A DNA stretch of 64,000 bases from assembly GCA_035718275.1 (NCBI GenBank), contig DASTHI010000010.1:62001-126000 (forward strand), read 5' to 3'. Below the pieces are notes generated by a model. It was not told the origin of the DNA and did no database searches. It saw only the letters and a list, made by a program, of their open reading frames with translations. This document shows positions 1 through 7,870 of the stretch, one piece after another. How positions within the stretch are numbered: the stretch's first letter is position 1; each line of letters begins with the position of its first letter. The translations under genes and the position numbers were made by a program. This stretch comes from Pseudolabrys sp035718275. Its GTDB lineage: Bacteria; Pseudomonadota; Alphaproteobacteria; Rhizobiales; Xanthobacteraceae.

Positions 1-2
1 AG

Positions 3-68
3 AGCGGAATCGGCGTGCTAGTCAGAATCGATAAGGCAATCGATATCCGCGGCAAGCCGATCATCTGA
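3..68 (+). CDS. C-terminal end of an unidentified gene (partial)
   Basis: A reading frame is open from the left edge of the window to a TGA at 66-68 and encodes the last 21 residues of a protein, ending in RIDKAIDIRGKPII. The mix of charged and branched residues looks like protein, but nothing in this short tail identifies a family. The other two plus frames are closed by stops within the first 35 bases. It could be a chance open frame. Confidence 0.25.
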   Translation, partial: SGIGVLVRIDKAIDIRGKPII

Positions 69-339
69 GCGGATCCCAAGGCGCGACCTCACGCACACGC
101 TTTCACGGAGTGCAAACAACCGGCAGACAATCGGGAAGCGGTCGCGCGCCGCAGGAACCGGATTTAGGCAGCCGCGTTACGCTTTGGGCTGGCTGGTTCG
201 CTTTGGCCGCCCAGCAGAGAGCTTGTTGGCCTCCCAGAAGACATTCCTTGCTTGCGCCATCATGAATCGCGTGTTCGGTCATAATCTGCACTTGAGATCG
301 AACTACGATGCCATCGACACTTAGGGTTGGAATAGTGGT

Positions 340-1035
340 ATGCGTCTCCACCGGCTCATCTTTGTCATCGCCATTGCCGCCGTTTTCGTCGGGTGCGAGA
401 GCGCCCACGCCAACGTGATGATTACGATCGACAAATCCAGTCAAAAAATGACCGTCACCGTGAATGGAGAGGACCGCTACGTTTGGCCGGTTTCGACCGG
501 GCGCCACGGCTACGATACTCCGAGCGGCGAGTTTCAGCCCTTCCGCATGGAACGAGACCACTTCTCCCGCGAGTGGGATGACGCCCCTATGCCCAATTCG
601 ATCTTTTTTACGAAGATCGGCCATGCAATTCATGGCACTTACGAAACCCGCAATCTCGGACGTCCGGTATCGCATGGCTGCGTGCGGCTGGCGCCGCAGA
701 ATGCGGCCAAGCTGTACGCATTGGTAAAGGAAGAGGGACTCCCCCACACACGCGTCCGCCTGACGGGCGCAACACCGAGATCTTCGGACGTGCCGGTCGC
801 GAGCCGTGAGCGAACTAACGACCGAGAGCGACAGGCCGCACGCAGGGCTGAAAACGAACACGCCTATGCCGGAAATTTCGGCACGGCTGAAGAAGACGTC
901 ATCGAATTCCCCCGATCCGGGGCGAGCGAGGCTCCCCTATACTATCGCGAGCGGCCTTATTATCGCGAGCAGCCGCGCTACTACGAGCGACGAGTCTACC
1001 GGCCAAGCTTCTTCTTCCCATTTGGGTCGTGGTGA
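340..1035 (+). CDS. L,D-transpeptidase (YkuD family), exported
   Basis: This 231-residue protein would form 3-3 crosslinks in peptidoglycan or attach proteins to it in the periplasm. Residues 1-24 look like a signal sequence (hydrophobic LIFVIAIAAVFVG, then a small-residue cleavage region ending AHA); a Cys at 19 makes a lipoprotein possible. The catalytic domain spans about 27-145. It carries the family signature HGT (98-100) and SHGCVRL (111-117), with Cys114 as the expected nucleophile. The C-terminal 85 residues are low-complexity, rich in Arg, Glu and Tyr, and finish with repeated YYRE/YYE-like units and an aromatic end. No SPOR or LysM wall-binding domain is visible. The ATG at 340 is preceded by a weak AGGG. 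Family assignment is firm; the exact substrate is not. Confidence 0.9.
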   Translation: MRLHRLIFVIAIAAVFVGCESAHANVMITIDKSSQKMTVTVNGEDRYVWPVSTGRHGYDTPSGEFQPFRMERDHFSREWDDAPMPNSIFFTKIGHAIHGTYETRNLGRPVSHGCVRLAPQNAAKLYALVKEEGLPHTRVRLTGATPRSSDVPVASRERTNDRERQAARRAENEHAYAGNFGTAEEDVIEFPRSGASEAPLYYRERPYYREQPRYYERRVYRPSFFFPFGSW

Positions 1036-1115
1036 GGCGACCGCTTTACGCTGGATCAGTGTGCGAACCAAGGACGATGCTTGAGCCCATGTGAGCCAAT
1101 GAAGCGACGGCAAGC

Positions 1116-1265
1116 ATGATCCGAAAAATTGCAAACGGGAAATACCGGCTCTATTCCCGAAAGAAGGACCCGCGCACCGGAAAACGACGCAATCTCGGCA
1201 CGTTCACCACGAAGAAAGCAGCGCAGCAGCATGAGCGGGAAATCCACTTTTTCAAGCGGCGCTAG
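1116..1265 (+). CDS. 49-residue basic protein resembling an arm-type DNA-binding segment
   Basis: ATG to TAG encodes a very basic 49-residue protein beginning MIRKIANGKYRLYSRK. The pattern of an aromatic KYRLYSRK strand, a turn with DPRTGKRRNLGTF, then a helix TKKAAQQHEREI matches the three-strand-plus-helix plan of AP2-like or integrase arm-binding domains. That part normally sits at the N-terminus of a tyrosine recombinase, but here no catalytic domain follows, because the stop comes directly after the helix. The ribosome binding site is weak. It could be a free-standing DNA-binding protein or the relic of an integrase. The composition makes coding likely; the function is inferred from pattern only. 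Confidence 0.55.
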   Translation: MIRKIANGKYRLYSRKKDPRTGKRRNLGTFTTKKAAQQHEREIHFFKRR

Positions 1266-1287
1266 AGTACAAGGCTAAGAGAGACCC

Positions 1288-1617
1288 TCAGTCGTTCGTC
1301 ACATCCTCGTAGACGTCGACATCGATCGCACCTGGAAACAGTGCGCGCCAGCCCTGCACAAAACTTTGTGTCCTCGGATCGCTGACCATTTTCTGACGAC
1401 TCTGTTCGAAGACCGGGTCGGCCTTGTATTCGATAACCTGAAGAAACTGCGTGTGATCATCGGCATTGCGCAGGAGCCTAATTCTGGCGTCGCCGAACGC
1501 CTGATACATCGGCGCGGCGCTCCTGATCATTGAGGCCAGCAGCGTTCCTGCATCGGAAGAAGGTACCCTGATCTTCACATGAAGTATCCGATTTTCCTTT
1601 GCGTCATCTTCCGGCAT
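1288..1617 (-). CDS. Small dimeric alpha/beta-barrel-like protein, function unknown
   Basis: This is a 109-residue soluble protein with no signal peptide. A strand HVKIRVPSS, a helix (about 24-37), a strand RIRLLRNADDHTQFLQVIEYK, another helix and a final IDVDVYEDV strand resemble ABM or NIPSNAP-type ferredoxin-like folds. Those folds often bind small ligands or act as stress-linked monooxygenases. No catalytic residues can be assigned. It is encoded on the minus strand, just downstream of the hemerythrin gene (37 bases away), so the two may be co-transcribed. The ATG at 1617 lacks a clear Shine-Dalgarno sequence. Confidence 0.6.
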   Translation of the reverse strand: MPEDDAKENRILHVKIRVPSSDAGTLLASMIRSAAPMYQAFGDARIRLLRNADDHTQFLQVIEYKADPVFEQSRQKMVSDPRTQSFVQGWRALFPGAIDVDVYEDVTND

Positions 1618-1654
1618 AGCTGGGCTACTTTCTCATTTCAGAAATCCGATCATG

Positions 1655-2272
1655 TCATCCATGGTGGGCAACGCCGAGCGCTTCCTCGCCGCGGTCCAGG
1701 ATCAATGGGACGATGAGGTCTTCCTCATCGTCCAGATGGCGCAGGAGACCGCTCAGCAGCGCGCCGCTTGCGTCCGCATAATCATCGGCCACTTTCCGGA
1801 GCTTTTCACTACCGGCTTGCAGCGCTCTAAGCATTACGTTGGCTTTTTCGGCGATTCGTTCCATATCGCCATGAATGTGATGATGGTCACCTTCCAGGAC
1901 ATCGAAGCCGCAAGCAAGCCGCGCATCCGCCGCTCGGAAGAGCGGAAAGTAATGAAAGTCCTCAATCTGGTGATGCACGTCGAGTTGGTTCAGCATGAAC
2001 TGAAGTCGCGGCACGAATTGCCGTGCAAATTCCATGGCTGGCATTTGCCCTGCCGCGAAATCTCCGCTGAGTTGCCGGATCGAGCCCGCGAGTTCGCGAA
2101 ACATCGCGTGGCGAGACAACCAAAATCTCGCCATTGCACCAAGATTTCGGTGACCTTGCCATCGCTCGCGTGGATAGCGGGCAATCAGGACGCGCATTTC
2201 CTCTGGCCAGCCCCTGCGCCGCCCCAGCGCGAGAGCTGCAACATCCAAGGAATCGGCTGGCTCGTTACTCAC
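1655..2272 (-). CDS. Hemerythrin HHE domain protein
   Basis: This protein of about 205 residues is probably a four-helix bundle that binds a di-iron centre for O2, NO or redox sensing. Expected iron ligands appear in order: a His in SRHAMF (about 55), HHQIEDFHYFP (about 100-110), EGDHHHIH (about 127-134) and HLDDEEDLIVP (about 179-189). I place the start at GTG 2272 (VSNEPADSL) because an ATG at 2326 would share its bases with the start of the divergent prmA gene. The upstream ATG nevertheless has a good GAGG 8 bases ahead, so an 18-residue longer form is possible. It is followed closely by the small gene at 1288-1617. Confidence 0.8.
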   Translation of the reverse strand: MSNEPADSLDVAALALGRRRGWPEEMRVLIARYPRERWQGHRNLGAMARFWLSRHAMFRELAGSIRQLSGDFAAGQMPAMEFARQFVPRLQFMLNQLDVHHQIEDFHYFPLFRAADARLACGFDVLEGDHHHIHGDMERIAEKANVMLRALQAGSEKLRKVADDYADASGALLSGLLRHLDDEEDLIVPLILDRGEEALGVAHHG

Positions 2273-2324
2273 AGGACCTAAATAGCCATTGCGCGACGAA
2301 ATGCGAAGAGCAAACTTCCGACGC

Positions 2325-3263
2325 ATGAAGGTATCCTCGAGTATTGCCCATCTGCACTGCGATCAGCTCACTGCCCACCGGATTGCACGCATTCTCGATG
2401 ACGGTATCGAGTCCGACGCAGTCGCCTATTCGGCGGTCGAAGGTGACGACGGCTGCTGGCAGGTGGCGGTGCATTTTCGCGACGCAGCGGATCAAGCCCG
2501 GATCCGAGAACTGATCACGCTGGCAGCCGGCAAAGGTGCTTCCGAGAAGCTGGTCATTGAGCAGCTCGCCGCCAAAGACTGGGTCGCCACCAGCCTTGCG
2601 GGGTTGACGCCTGTCCGGGCGGGCCGGTTTATCATCCATGGCGCACATGACCGCACGCACCTGCGCGCTCACGACGTCGGCATTGAAATCGAAGCGGCCC
2701 TCGCATTCGGTACTGGCCATCATGGCACGACACGAGGGTGTCTTGCGGCGCTAAGCGATTTGGCGAAGCGAGGTCGCAGGCGGAAAACGCTCGACGTCGG
2801 AACGGGAACCGGGGTCCTGGCGATTGCTTCCGCGCTGGCGTTCCGTACGCGTGTCGTGGCGACAGATATTGACAAAAAGGCTGTCGAAGTGGCAAGGCTC
2901 AATTTGCGCCGCAACCGAACTGCAGCGTTTGTCACCCTCGTTCATGCGGCCGGCATCAACTCACCCGTTGTCGCGGCGGGCGGCCCATATGATCTGATTA
3001 CGGCGAACATTCTGCTAAAGCCACTGACGAGTATCTCGGTCTCATTGCGCCAGCTCGCCTCTTCCGGTGCCCGAATCATTCTGTCCGGGCTGCTTCCAAC
3101 CGATGTCAACGCAGCACTGCCGATCTATCGCGCACAGGGACTGTTTCTCGAAAAGAAGATTCTTCTCGACGGATGGGCTACCCTTGTGCTGCGGCGTCGA
3201 ACGATTGCAAAAAAAGCCGGCAGGACTGCGAGGCATCTGCCGGCATCAGATCAGCTTCTTTGA
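2325..3263 (+). CDS. prmA: Ribosomal protein L11 methyltransferase
   Basis: This 312-residue cytoplasmic enzyme uses S-adenosylmethionine to methylate ribosomal protein L11. A substrate-recognition N-terminal domain is followed by a class I methyltransferase fold with the PrmA signature FGTGHHGTT (about 128-136), the SAM-binding LDVGTGTGVL (about 156-165) and the NILLKPL motif. The last 25 residues are a basic tail. I start it at ATG 2325 (MKVSSS), which fits family N-termini. A TTG at 2289 with AGGA 12 bases upstream is an alternative and would overlap the divergent hemerythrin gene. The next plus-strand gene, aminopeptidase P, lies 522 bases downstream. Confidence 0.92.
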   Translation: MKVSSSIAHLHCDQLTAHRIARILDDGIESDAVAYSAVEGDDGCWQVAVHFRDAADQARIRELITLAAGKGASEKLVIEQLAAKDWVATSLAGLTPVRAGRFIIHGAHDRTHLRAHDVGIEIEAALAFGTGHHGTTRGCLAALSDLAKRGRRRKTLDVGTGTGVLAIASALAFRTRVVATDIDKKAVEVARLNLRRNRTAAFVTLVHAAGINSPVVAAGGPYDLITANILLKPLTSISVSLRQLASSGARIILSGLLPTDVNAALPIYRAQGLFLEKKILLDGWATLVLRRRTIAKKAGRTARHLPASDQLL

Positions 3264-3484
3264 AAAGGCAGCTTGTTTGAATTGTATTTGGCTCTTTCGC
3301 CGTCCAGCCTTTTTGCAATGAGACGCCCGTGCCTGGCTATTTCCCGACTCGCGCGTCGCAGGCGAGCCTCGAAAATCGCATCAAGAATACGTGCAAACGC
3401 TCGCTTTCGGGTGCCGTCATGTTTTATGCACCCGCCTTTTCTCTCCGTGCTCAACTCACCACGGTCATATGTGACAGCAACCAT
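3251..3484 (-). CDS. Small conserved-looking basic protein (77 residues), unknown
   Basis: The start at ATG 3484 is supported by a near-perfect AGGAG with 6-base spacing (gacaggagtttaaaATG), which is why I accept this short gene. The product begins MVAVTYDRGELS and has a Lys-rich loop with a Cys. A long amphipathic basic helix follows, containing AFARILDAIFEARLRRASRE and ending in a polar tail. There are no membrane segments or known catalytic motifs. Its 3' end overlaps the last 13 bases of prmA on the other strand. Short helical proteins like this are common in Bradyrhizobiaceae, but I cannot name a family. Confidence 0.55.
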   Translation of the reverse strand: MVAVTYDRGELSTERKGGCIKHDGTRKRAFARILDAIFEARLRRASREIARHGRLIAKRLDGERAKYNSNKLPFQRS

Positions 3485-3785
3485 TTTAAACTCCTGTCGC
3501 AAGCAATGAACAGCGTATGCTGCAATGCAATATAGGTAGGCGACGGTTTCCGAAAACTTCGGAACCCGCATAAGAGTGCTGCGGTTCTTGCATGAAATGG
3601 CTATCGTGCTCGTAAATAGTTGGCATCACCAAAGCTGATTGATGCAACGCACAATGCGTGGCAGAACCGCCCATAAGGTCTTTCGAAGCCGATCTCGCCG
3701 CCTATGTGCTTGACGATACGCGACGCGCAAGAAGGACATAGCTGCATTGCGAGGCCCGACTGGAGGATTAGAGTGCGGCGATCAC
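3485..3785. other. Divergent intergenic region, about 300 bases, no gene seen
   Basis: This is the space between the divergent 77-residue gene and aminopeptidase P, and it must hold both promoters. One hairpin is visible at 3545-3566 (GGTTTCCGAA and TTCGGAACC around a 3-base loop, with one bulged T). A GGAGG near 3761 lies about 20 bases before the pepP ATG. No convincing -35/-10 pair, tRNA or small ORF with a ribosome binding site was found. Confidence 0.5.
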
Positions 3786-5606
3786 ATGTTTGAAGCCCTG
3801 TTGCAGTCATTCGAAGACACGAGCGAACGAGCACAAAGTGCCGCGAGAGTCGCTTCGCTTCGCAATGAACTGAAGAAGCTCGGCCTTCAGGGCTTTGTCG
3901 TGCCTCGCGCAGATCGCCACCAGAATGAATACCTGCCGCCGTGTGAAGAACGACTTGCATGGCTGACCGGCTTCACGGGTTCTGCCGGGCTCGCGGTGGT
4001 TTTGACGGACAAGGCAGCCCTGTTCGTCGACGGGCGCTACACGTTGCAGGCAAACTCAGAAGTCGATGCAGCGATTTTTTCGATTGAGCATCTTGTTGAT
4101 CGGCCCCCTGAACAGTGGCTCGAGCGTGAACTCAGGAGTGGCGCCAAGCTGGGCTATGATCCGTGGCTGCACACGACCGAGCAGGTGGAAAAGCTCGAAA
4201 GGGGGTGCCGTTTTGCCGGCGCCAGGCTCGTGCCCACCGATCACAATCCGATCGACGCGTTGTGGACAGATCGCCCCGCACCTCCGTTGGGGCCGGTCAC
4301 GCTTCGCGAGGCGAGGCTCGCTGGCGAAAGCGCGACAGACAAGCTGAAACGAATCAGGGCCGAAGTCGTCAAACTTCGCCTCGATGCTCTGCTTGTATCG
4401 GACCCGCAGAGCGTCGCCTGGACCTTCAACATCAGGGGAGCCGACGTTCGGTACACGCCATTGCCATTGGCATTCGCGTTGCTTCCGCTGAACGGCCGTC
4501 CAACACTCTACATAGACAGGGCAAAGCTCACGAACCACGTTCGTCACGCGATCGAAGAATTCAGCAGCGTCCGTGACCCTTCTGAACTGATCGACGATCT
4601 TTCAGCCTTCAGCGGCAGAACCGTCGGCCTCGATAAGGCGAGCGCTTCCGACGCATTGACGCGGATTATTGCCGAAAAAGGGGCGACGCCACAGCGCATT
4701 CAGGACCCGATCACATTCCTGAAAGCGATCAAGAATCATGCTGAAATCCTCGGCAGCCGCAGCGCTCACCGCCGCGATGGCGCCGCGATGGCGCGTTTTC
4801 TCTGCTGGCTCAATAAAGAGGCGCCAGCGGGCAAGCTCACCGAAATCGACGTGGTCAGCGCGCTTGAAACCTTTCGCCGCGAGACGGGAGCTCTCAAAGA
4901 CATCTCCTTTCCGACCATTGCAGGCGCCGGCCCGAACGGTGCCATCGTGCACTATCGCGTCACGCGGTCATCCAATCGTCGAGTGACCAGCAACACTTTG
5001 CTGTTGGTTGACTCCGGCGCTCAATATGAGGATGGAACGACAGATATCACGCGCACCGTGGTCATCGGCGATCCGAGTGAGGAAATGCGGGACCGCTTCA
5101 CCCGCGTGCTCAAGGGACATATTGCAATTGCCACAGCGGTATTCCCCGAGAACACTACAGGGGCACAACTGGATCCGCTGGCGCGAACGTCGCTATGGCA
5201 GGCTGGCCTTGATTTCGACCATGGCACGGGCCACGGCGTCGGCAGCTATCTGTCGGTCCACGAGGGTCCCGCCCGTATTTCGAAATTGGGCACGGCGGTA
5301 TTGTGCCGGGGAATGATCCTTTCCAACGAACCCGGATATTACAAGACGGCATGCTATGGCATCCGTATCGAGAACCTGGTGCTCGTGATCGCGGCGCCCG
5401 AACCCATCGGCGCAGAAAAGCCGCTCAATACATTCGAAACACTCACGCTCGCGCCGATCGATCGACGGCTGATCGATAAACGCTTGCTGACAAGGAAGGA
5501 GCAGGCTTGGCTCGACAGTTATCACGAGCGAGTCCACGAACTCGTAGCACCGTCTCTCGATTCCAAGACAGAGCGTTGGCTGGCCAACGCAACGAAGCCG
5601 CTCTAA
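3786..5606 (+). CDS. pepP: Xaa-Pro aminopeptidase (aminopeptidase P, M24B)
   Basis: This 606-residue cytoplasmic metallopeptidase removes an N-terminal residue preceding proline. It has the long three-domain layout of eukaryote-like aminopeptidase P: two creatinase-type N-terminal domains (about 15-330), then the pita-bread catalytic domain and a C-terminal extension. The dimetal ligands are all visible: Asp409 in DSGAQYEDGTTD, Asp420, His483 in HGTGHGVGS, Glu515 in NEPGYY and Glu529 in RIENL. The ATG at 3786 is chosen; a TTG 39 bases upstream is less likely. It stands alone on the plus strand and converges on ligA. Confidence 0.93.
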   Translation: MFEALLQSFEDTSERAQSAARVASLRNELKKLGLQGFVVPRADRHQNEYLPPCEERLAWLTGFTGSAGLAVVLTDKAALFVDGRYTLQANSEVDAAIFSIEHLVDRPPEQWLERELRSGAKLGYDPWLHTTEQVEKLERGCRFAGARLVPTDHNPIDALWTDRPAPPLGPVTLREARLAGESATDKLKRIRAEVVKLRLDALLVSDPQSVAWTFNIRGADVRYTPLPLAFALLPLNGRPTLYIDRAKLTNHVRHAIEEFSSVRDPSELIDDLSAFSGRTVGLDKASASDALTRIIAEKGATPQRIQDPITFLKAIKNHAEILGSRSAHRRDGAAMARFLCWLNKEAPAGKLTEIDVVSALETFRRETGALKDISFPTIAGAGPNGAIVHYRVTRSSNRRVTSNTLLLVDSGAQYEDGTTDITRTVVIGDPSEEMRDRFTRVLKGHIAIATAVFPENTTGAQLDPLARTSLWQAGLDFDHGTGHGVGSYLSVHEGPARISKLGTAVLCRGMILSNEPGYYKTACYGIRIENLVLVIAAPEPIGAEKPLNTFETLTLAPIDRRLIDKRLLTRKEQAWLDSYHERVHELVAPSLDSKTERWLANATKPL

Positions 5607-5714
5607 GCCGTGACATCCACTACACTAGTTGTGGGGCACTGCGAGCCGAATTCGTTCTGTTTTCGGGTTCGTCCCTTCAGGACCCAACGCAGTTACGAGC
5701 TCTTCTAAGAGTTC

Positions 5715-7859
5715 TCACGAGGATCCGATCAGCTTTAGCCATTCATCCTCACTCAATACTTTTACATTGAGCTTTTTCGCTTCGGCGAGCTTTGATCCGG
5801 CACCTGGACCGGCGACAACATAATCCGTCTTTTTCGACACCGAGCCTGCGGCCTTGGCTCCAAGACGCTCGGCCTGCGCCTTGGCTTCCTCCCGCGTCAT
5901 CCTCTCGAGCCCTCCGGTAAATACGACCGTCTTTCCGGCGACAGCGCTGTCGGTCTTCGGTCTCTCGGCGTCGAGCACCTCCACTTGCTTCTTCAGCCGT
6001 TCGACAATGCCTCTATTATGGACTTCGCCAAAATAGGCTTTCACCGCTTTGATGACGGTATCGCCTATTTGATCCAAGGCATCCATTTCGGCCGCGGCAT
6101 CCTCATCGCCTTTCGCGATTTTCAGGCACGCATCATGGAAATGCTGCCACGATCCGTAGCCGCGCGCGAGCGCCAGGGCAGTCGTCTCGCCGACATGGCG
6201 AATGCCGAGCGCGTAGATAAAGCGGTCCAGCGAGATGGTGCGGCGTGCGTTGATCGCGTTGAACAGGTTGCGTACCGAAGTCTCGCCGAAGCCTTCCTGT
6301 TTTAGCAAGTCGCTCTTGTGCTTCTTTTCCAGTGTGAAAATATCGGCAGGCTCCTTCACCCAACCTTTCTCGAAGAACAGCTCAATCTGCTTCTCGCCCA
6401 GGCCTTCGATATCGAAAGCGCGGCGCGAGACAAACAGCATCAGATGCTGGGTCTTCTGATAGGGACACGCGAATTCGCCGGTGCAGCGGGCCCGTGATCC
6501 CTCCTCTCCCGCCGCCGTCTCTTCGCGCACGACATCTGTATGCAGCGGGCAAGGGCATTTCTTGGGAAATTCATACGGAATGGCGCCTTTGGGCCGTTTC
6601 TCGATCACCACATCCACGATCTGGGGAATGACGTCACCCGCGCGCTGGACCACAACGGTATCACCAATTCGGATGTCACGACCCTCGCGCAGAGTTTCGC
6701 CCTTGCCCCCGATGCCCCTAATGTAATCCTCGTTATGCAGTGTCACGTTCTGCACGATCACCCCGCCGACGCCGACCGGCTCAAGCTTGCCGACCGGCGT
6801 GAGAGCACCCGTGCGGCCCACCTGAATTTCAATGTCCTTGAGCACAGTGATGGCACGCTCTGCCGGAAACTTGTGAGCAATAGCCCAGCGCGGGCTTCGC
6901 GAGACGGAACCGAGGCGTTCCTGCCAGTCAATGCGGTCGACCTTGTAGACGACACCATCGATGTCGTAGTCCAGCTCGGCGCGCTTCTCTTCAATCTCAT
7001 GATGAAAGGCGAGCAACTCATCCGTAGACCGGCAAACACGTGTGAGCGGGTTGGTCTTGAATCCGCACGTTTCAAACCATTTGATCATGCCGGTCTGAGT
7101 ATCGGCCGGCATCTCGCTCATTTCACCCCAGGCATAGCCAAAGAAGCCGAGCGGACGTGAGGCGGTGATTTTAGGATCCTTTTGACGCACCGAGCCGGCC
7201 GCCGAGTTGCGTGGATTGGCGAAGATCTGTCCATCGCTCGCCTTCTGCCGCTTGTTCAACTCGAGGAAGGCTTGCTTTGTCATGTACACTTCACCTCGCA
7301 CCTCGCAAATCTTCGGCACGTTGGGCGCCTTGAGCGCGTGGGGCACGTCTTCGAGCGTGCGAATATTGGCCGTCACGTCCTCGCCTTGAACACCGTCGCC
7401 ACGTGTTGTGGCGGTGACCAGTTTGCCCTCTTCGTAGCGCAATGACATGGAAAGACCGTCGATCTTGGGCTCCGCGGAGAAGGCGATCGTTTCTTTTTCG
7501 GGCAATTTCAGGAAACGTCGAATACGGGCGATGAAATCACGCACATCATCGTCACTGAACGCATTGTCCAGCGACAGCATGGGCTGAGCGTGCCTAACTT
7601 TCTTGAATCTCCCCGACGGGACTGCTCCGACGCGCCGCGATGGTGAGTCCGGGCGGATGAGTGCAGGAAAACGCGCTTCGATAGCCGAATTGCGTCGGCG
7701 CAATTGGTCATATTCGGCATCGCTGATTGTCGGAGCGTCCTGCTGATAGTATCGCTTGTCGTGCGCGGCGATTTCGCGCGCGAGACGCTTCAATTCGCTT
7801 CTGGCCTCGGACTCGGTAAGGTCCTCGGGCCTGATTTCGGAAACGTCGCGTGTAGCCAT
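5715..7859 (-). CDS. ligA: NAD+-dependent DNA ligase
   Basis: This 714-residue enzyme seals nicks in replication and repair. The domains run in the standard order: Ia (NAD-binding, with HDKRYYQQD near 33-41), the adenylation domain with Lys132 in EPKIDG as the AMP-accepting lysine, the OB fold, a four-Cys zinc finger (CPCPLHTD, then CTGEFACP), helix-hairpin-helix repeats, and a C-terminal BRCT domain from about 635. The spacing of the first zinc Cys pair (CPC) is the form I associate with Bradyrhizobium-type ligases. It lies 11 bases downstream of recN on the same strand, so a shared repair transcript is likely. Confidence 0.97.
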   Translation of the reverse strand: MATRDVSEIRPEDLTESEARSELKRLAREIAAHDKRYYQQDAPTISDAEYDQLRRRNSAIEARFPALIRPDSPSRRVGAVPSGRFKKVRHAQPMLSLDNAFSDDDVRDFIARIRRFLKLPEKETIAFSAEPKIDGLSMSLRYEEGKLVTATTRGDGVQGEDVTANIRTLEDVPHALKAPNVPKICEVRGEVYMTKQAFLELNKRQKASDGQIFANPRNSAAGSVRQKDPKITASRPLGFFGYAWGEMSEMPADTQTGMIKWFETCGFKTNPLTRVCRSTDELLAFHHEIEEKRAELDYDIDGVVYKVDRIDWQERLGSVSRSPRWAIAHKFPAERAITVLKDIEIQVGRTGALTPVGKLEPVGVGGVIVQNVTLHNEDYIRGIGGKGETLREGRDIRIGDTVVVQRAGDVIPQIVDVVIEKRPKGAIPYEFPKKCPCPLHTDVVREETAAGEEGSRARCTGEFACPYQKTQHLMLFVSRRAFDIEGLGEKQIELFFEKGWVKEPADIFTLEKKHKSDLLKQEGFGETSVRNLFNAINARRTISLDRFIYALGIRHVGETTALALARGYGSWQHFHDACLKIAKGDEDAAAEMDALDQIGDTVIKAVKAYFGEVHNRGIVERLKKQVEVLDAERPKTDSAVAGKTVVFTGGLERMTREEAKAQAERLGAKAAGSVSKKTDYVVAGPGAGSKLAEAKKLNVKVLSEDEWLKLIGSS

Positions 7860-7870
7860 GCCGGCACTTA

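Noticed and set aside
103..861. 252-codon minus-strand frame over the L,D-transpeptidase
   Set aside because: It is antisense to a gene with clear catalytic motifs and shows no domain or ribosome binding site of its own.
1652..2281. 209-codon plus-strand frame over the hemerythrin gene
   Set aside because: The minus strand carries the full set of iron-ligand motifs; the plus frame has none.
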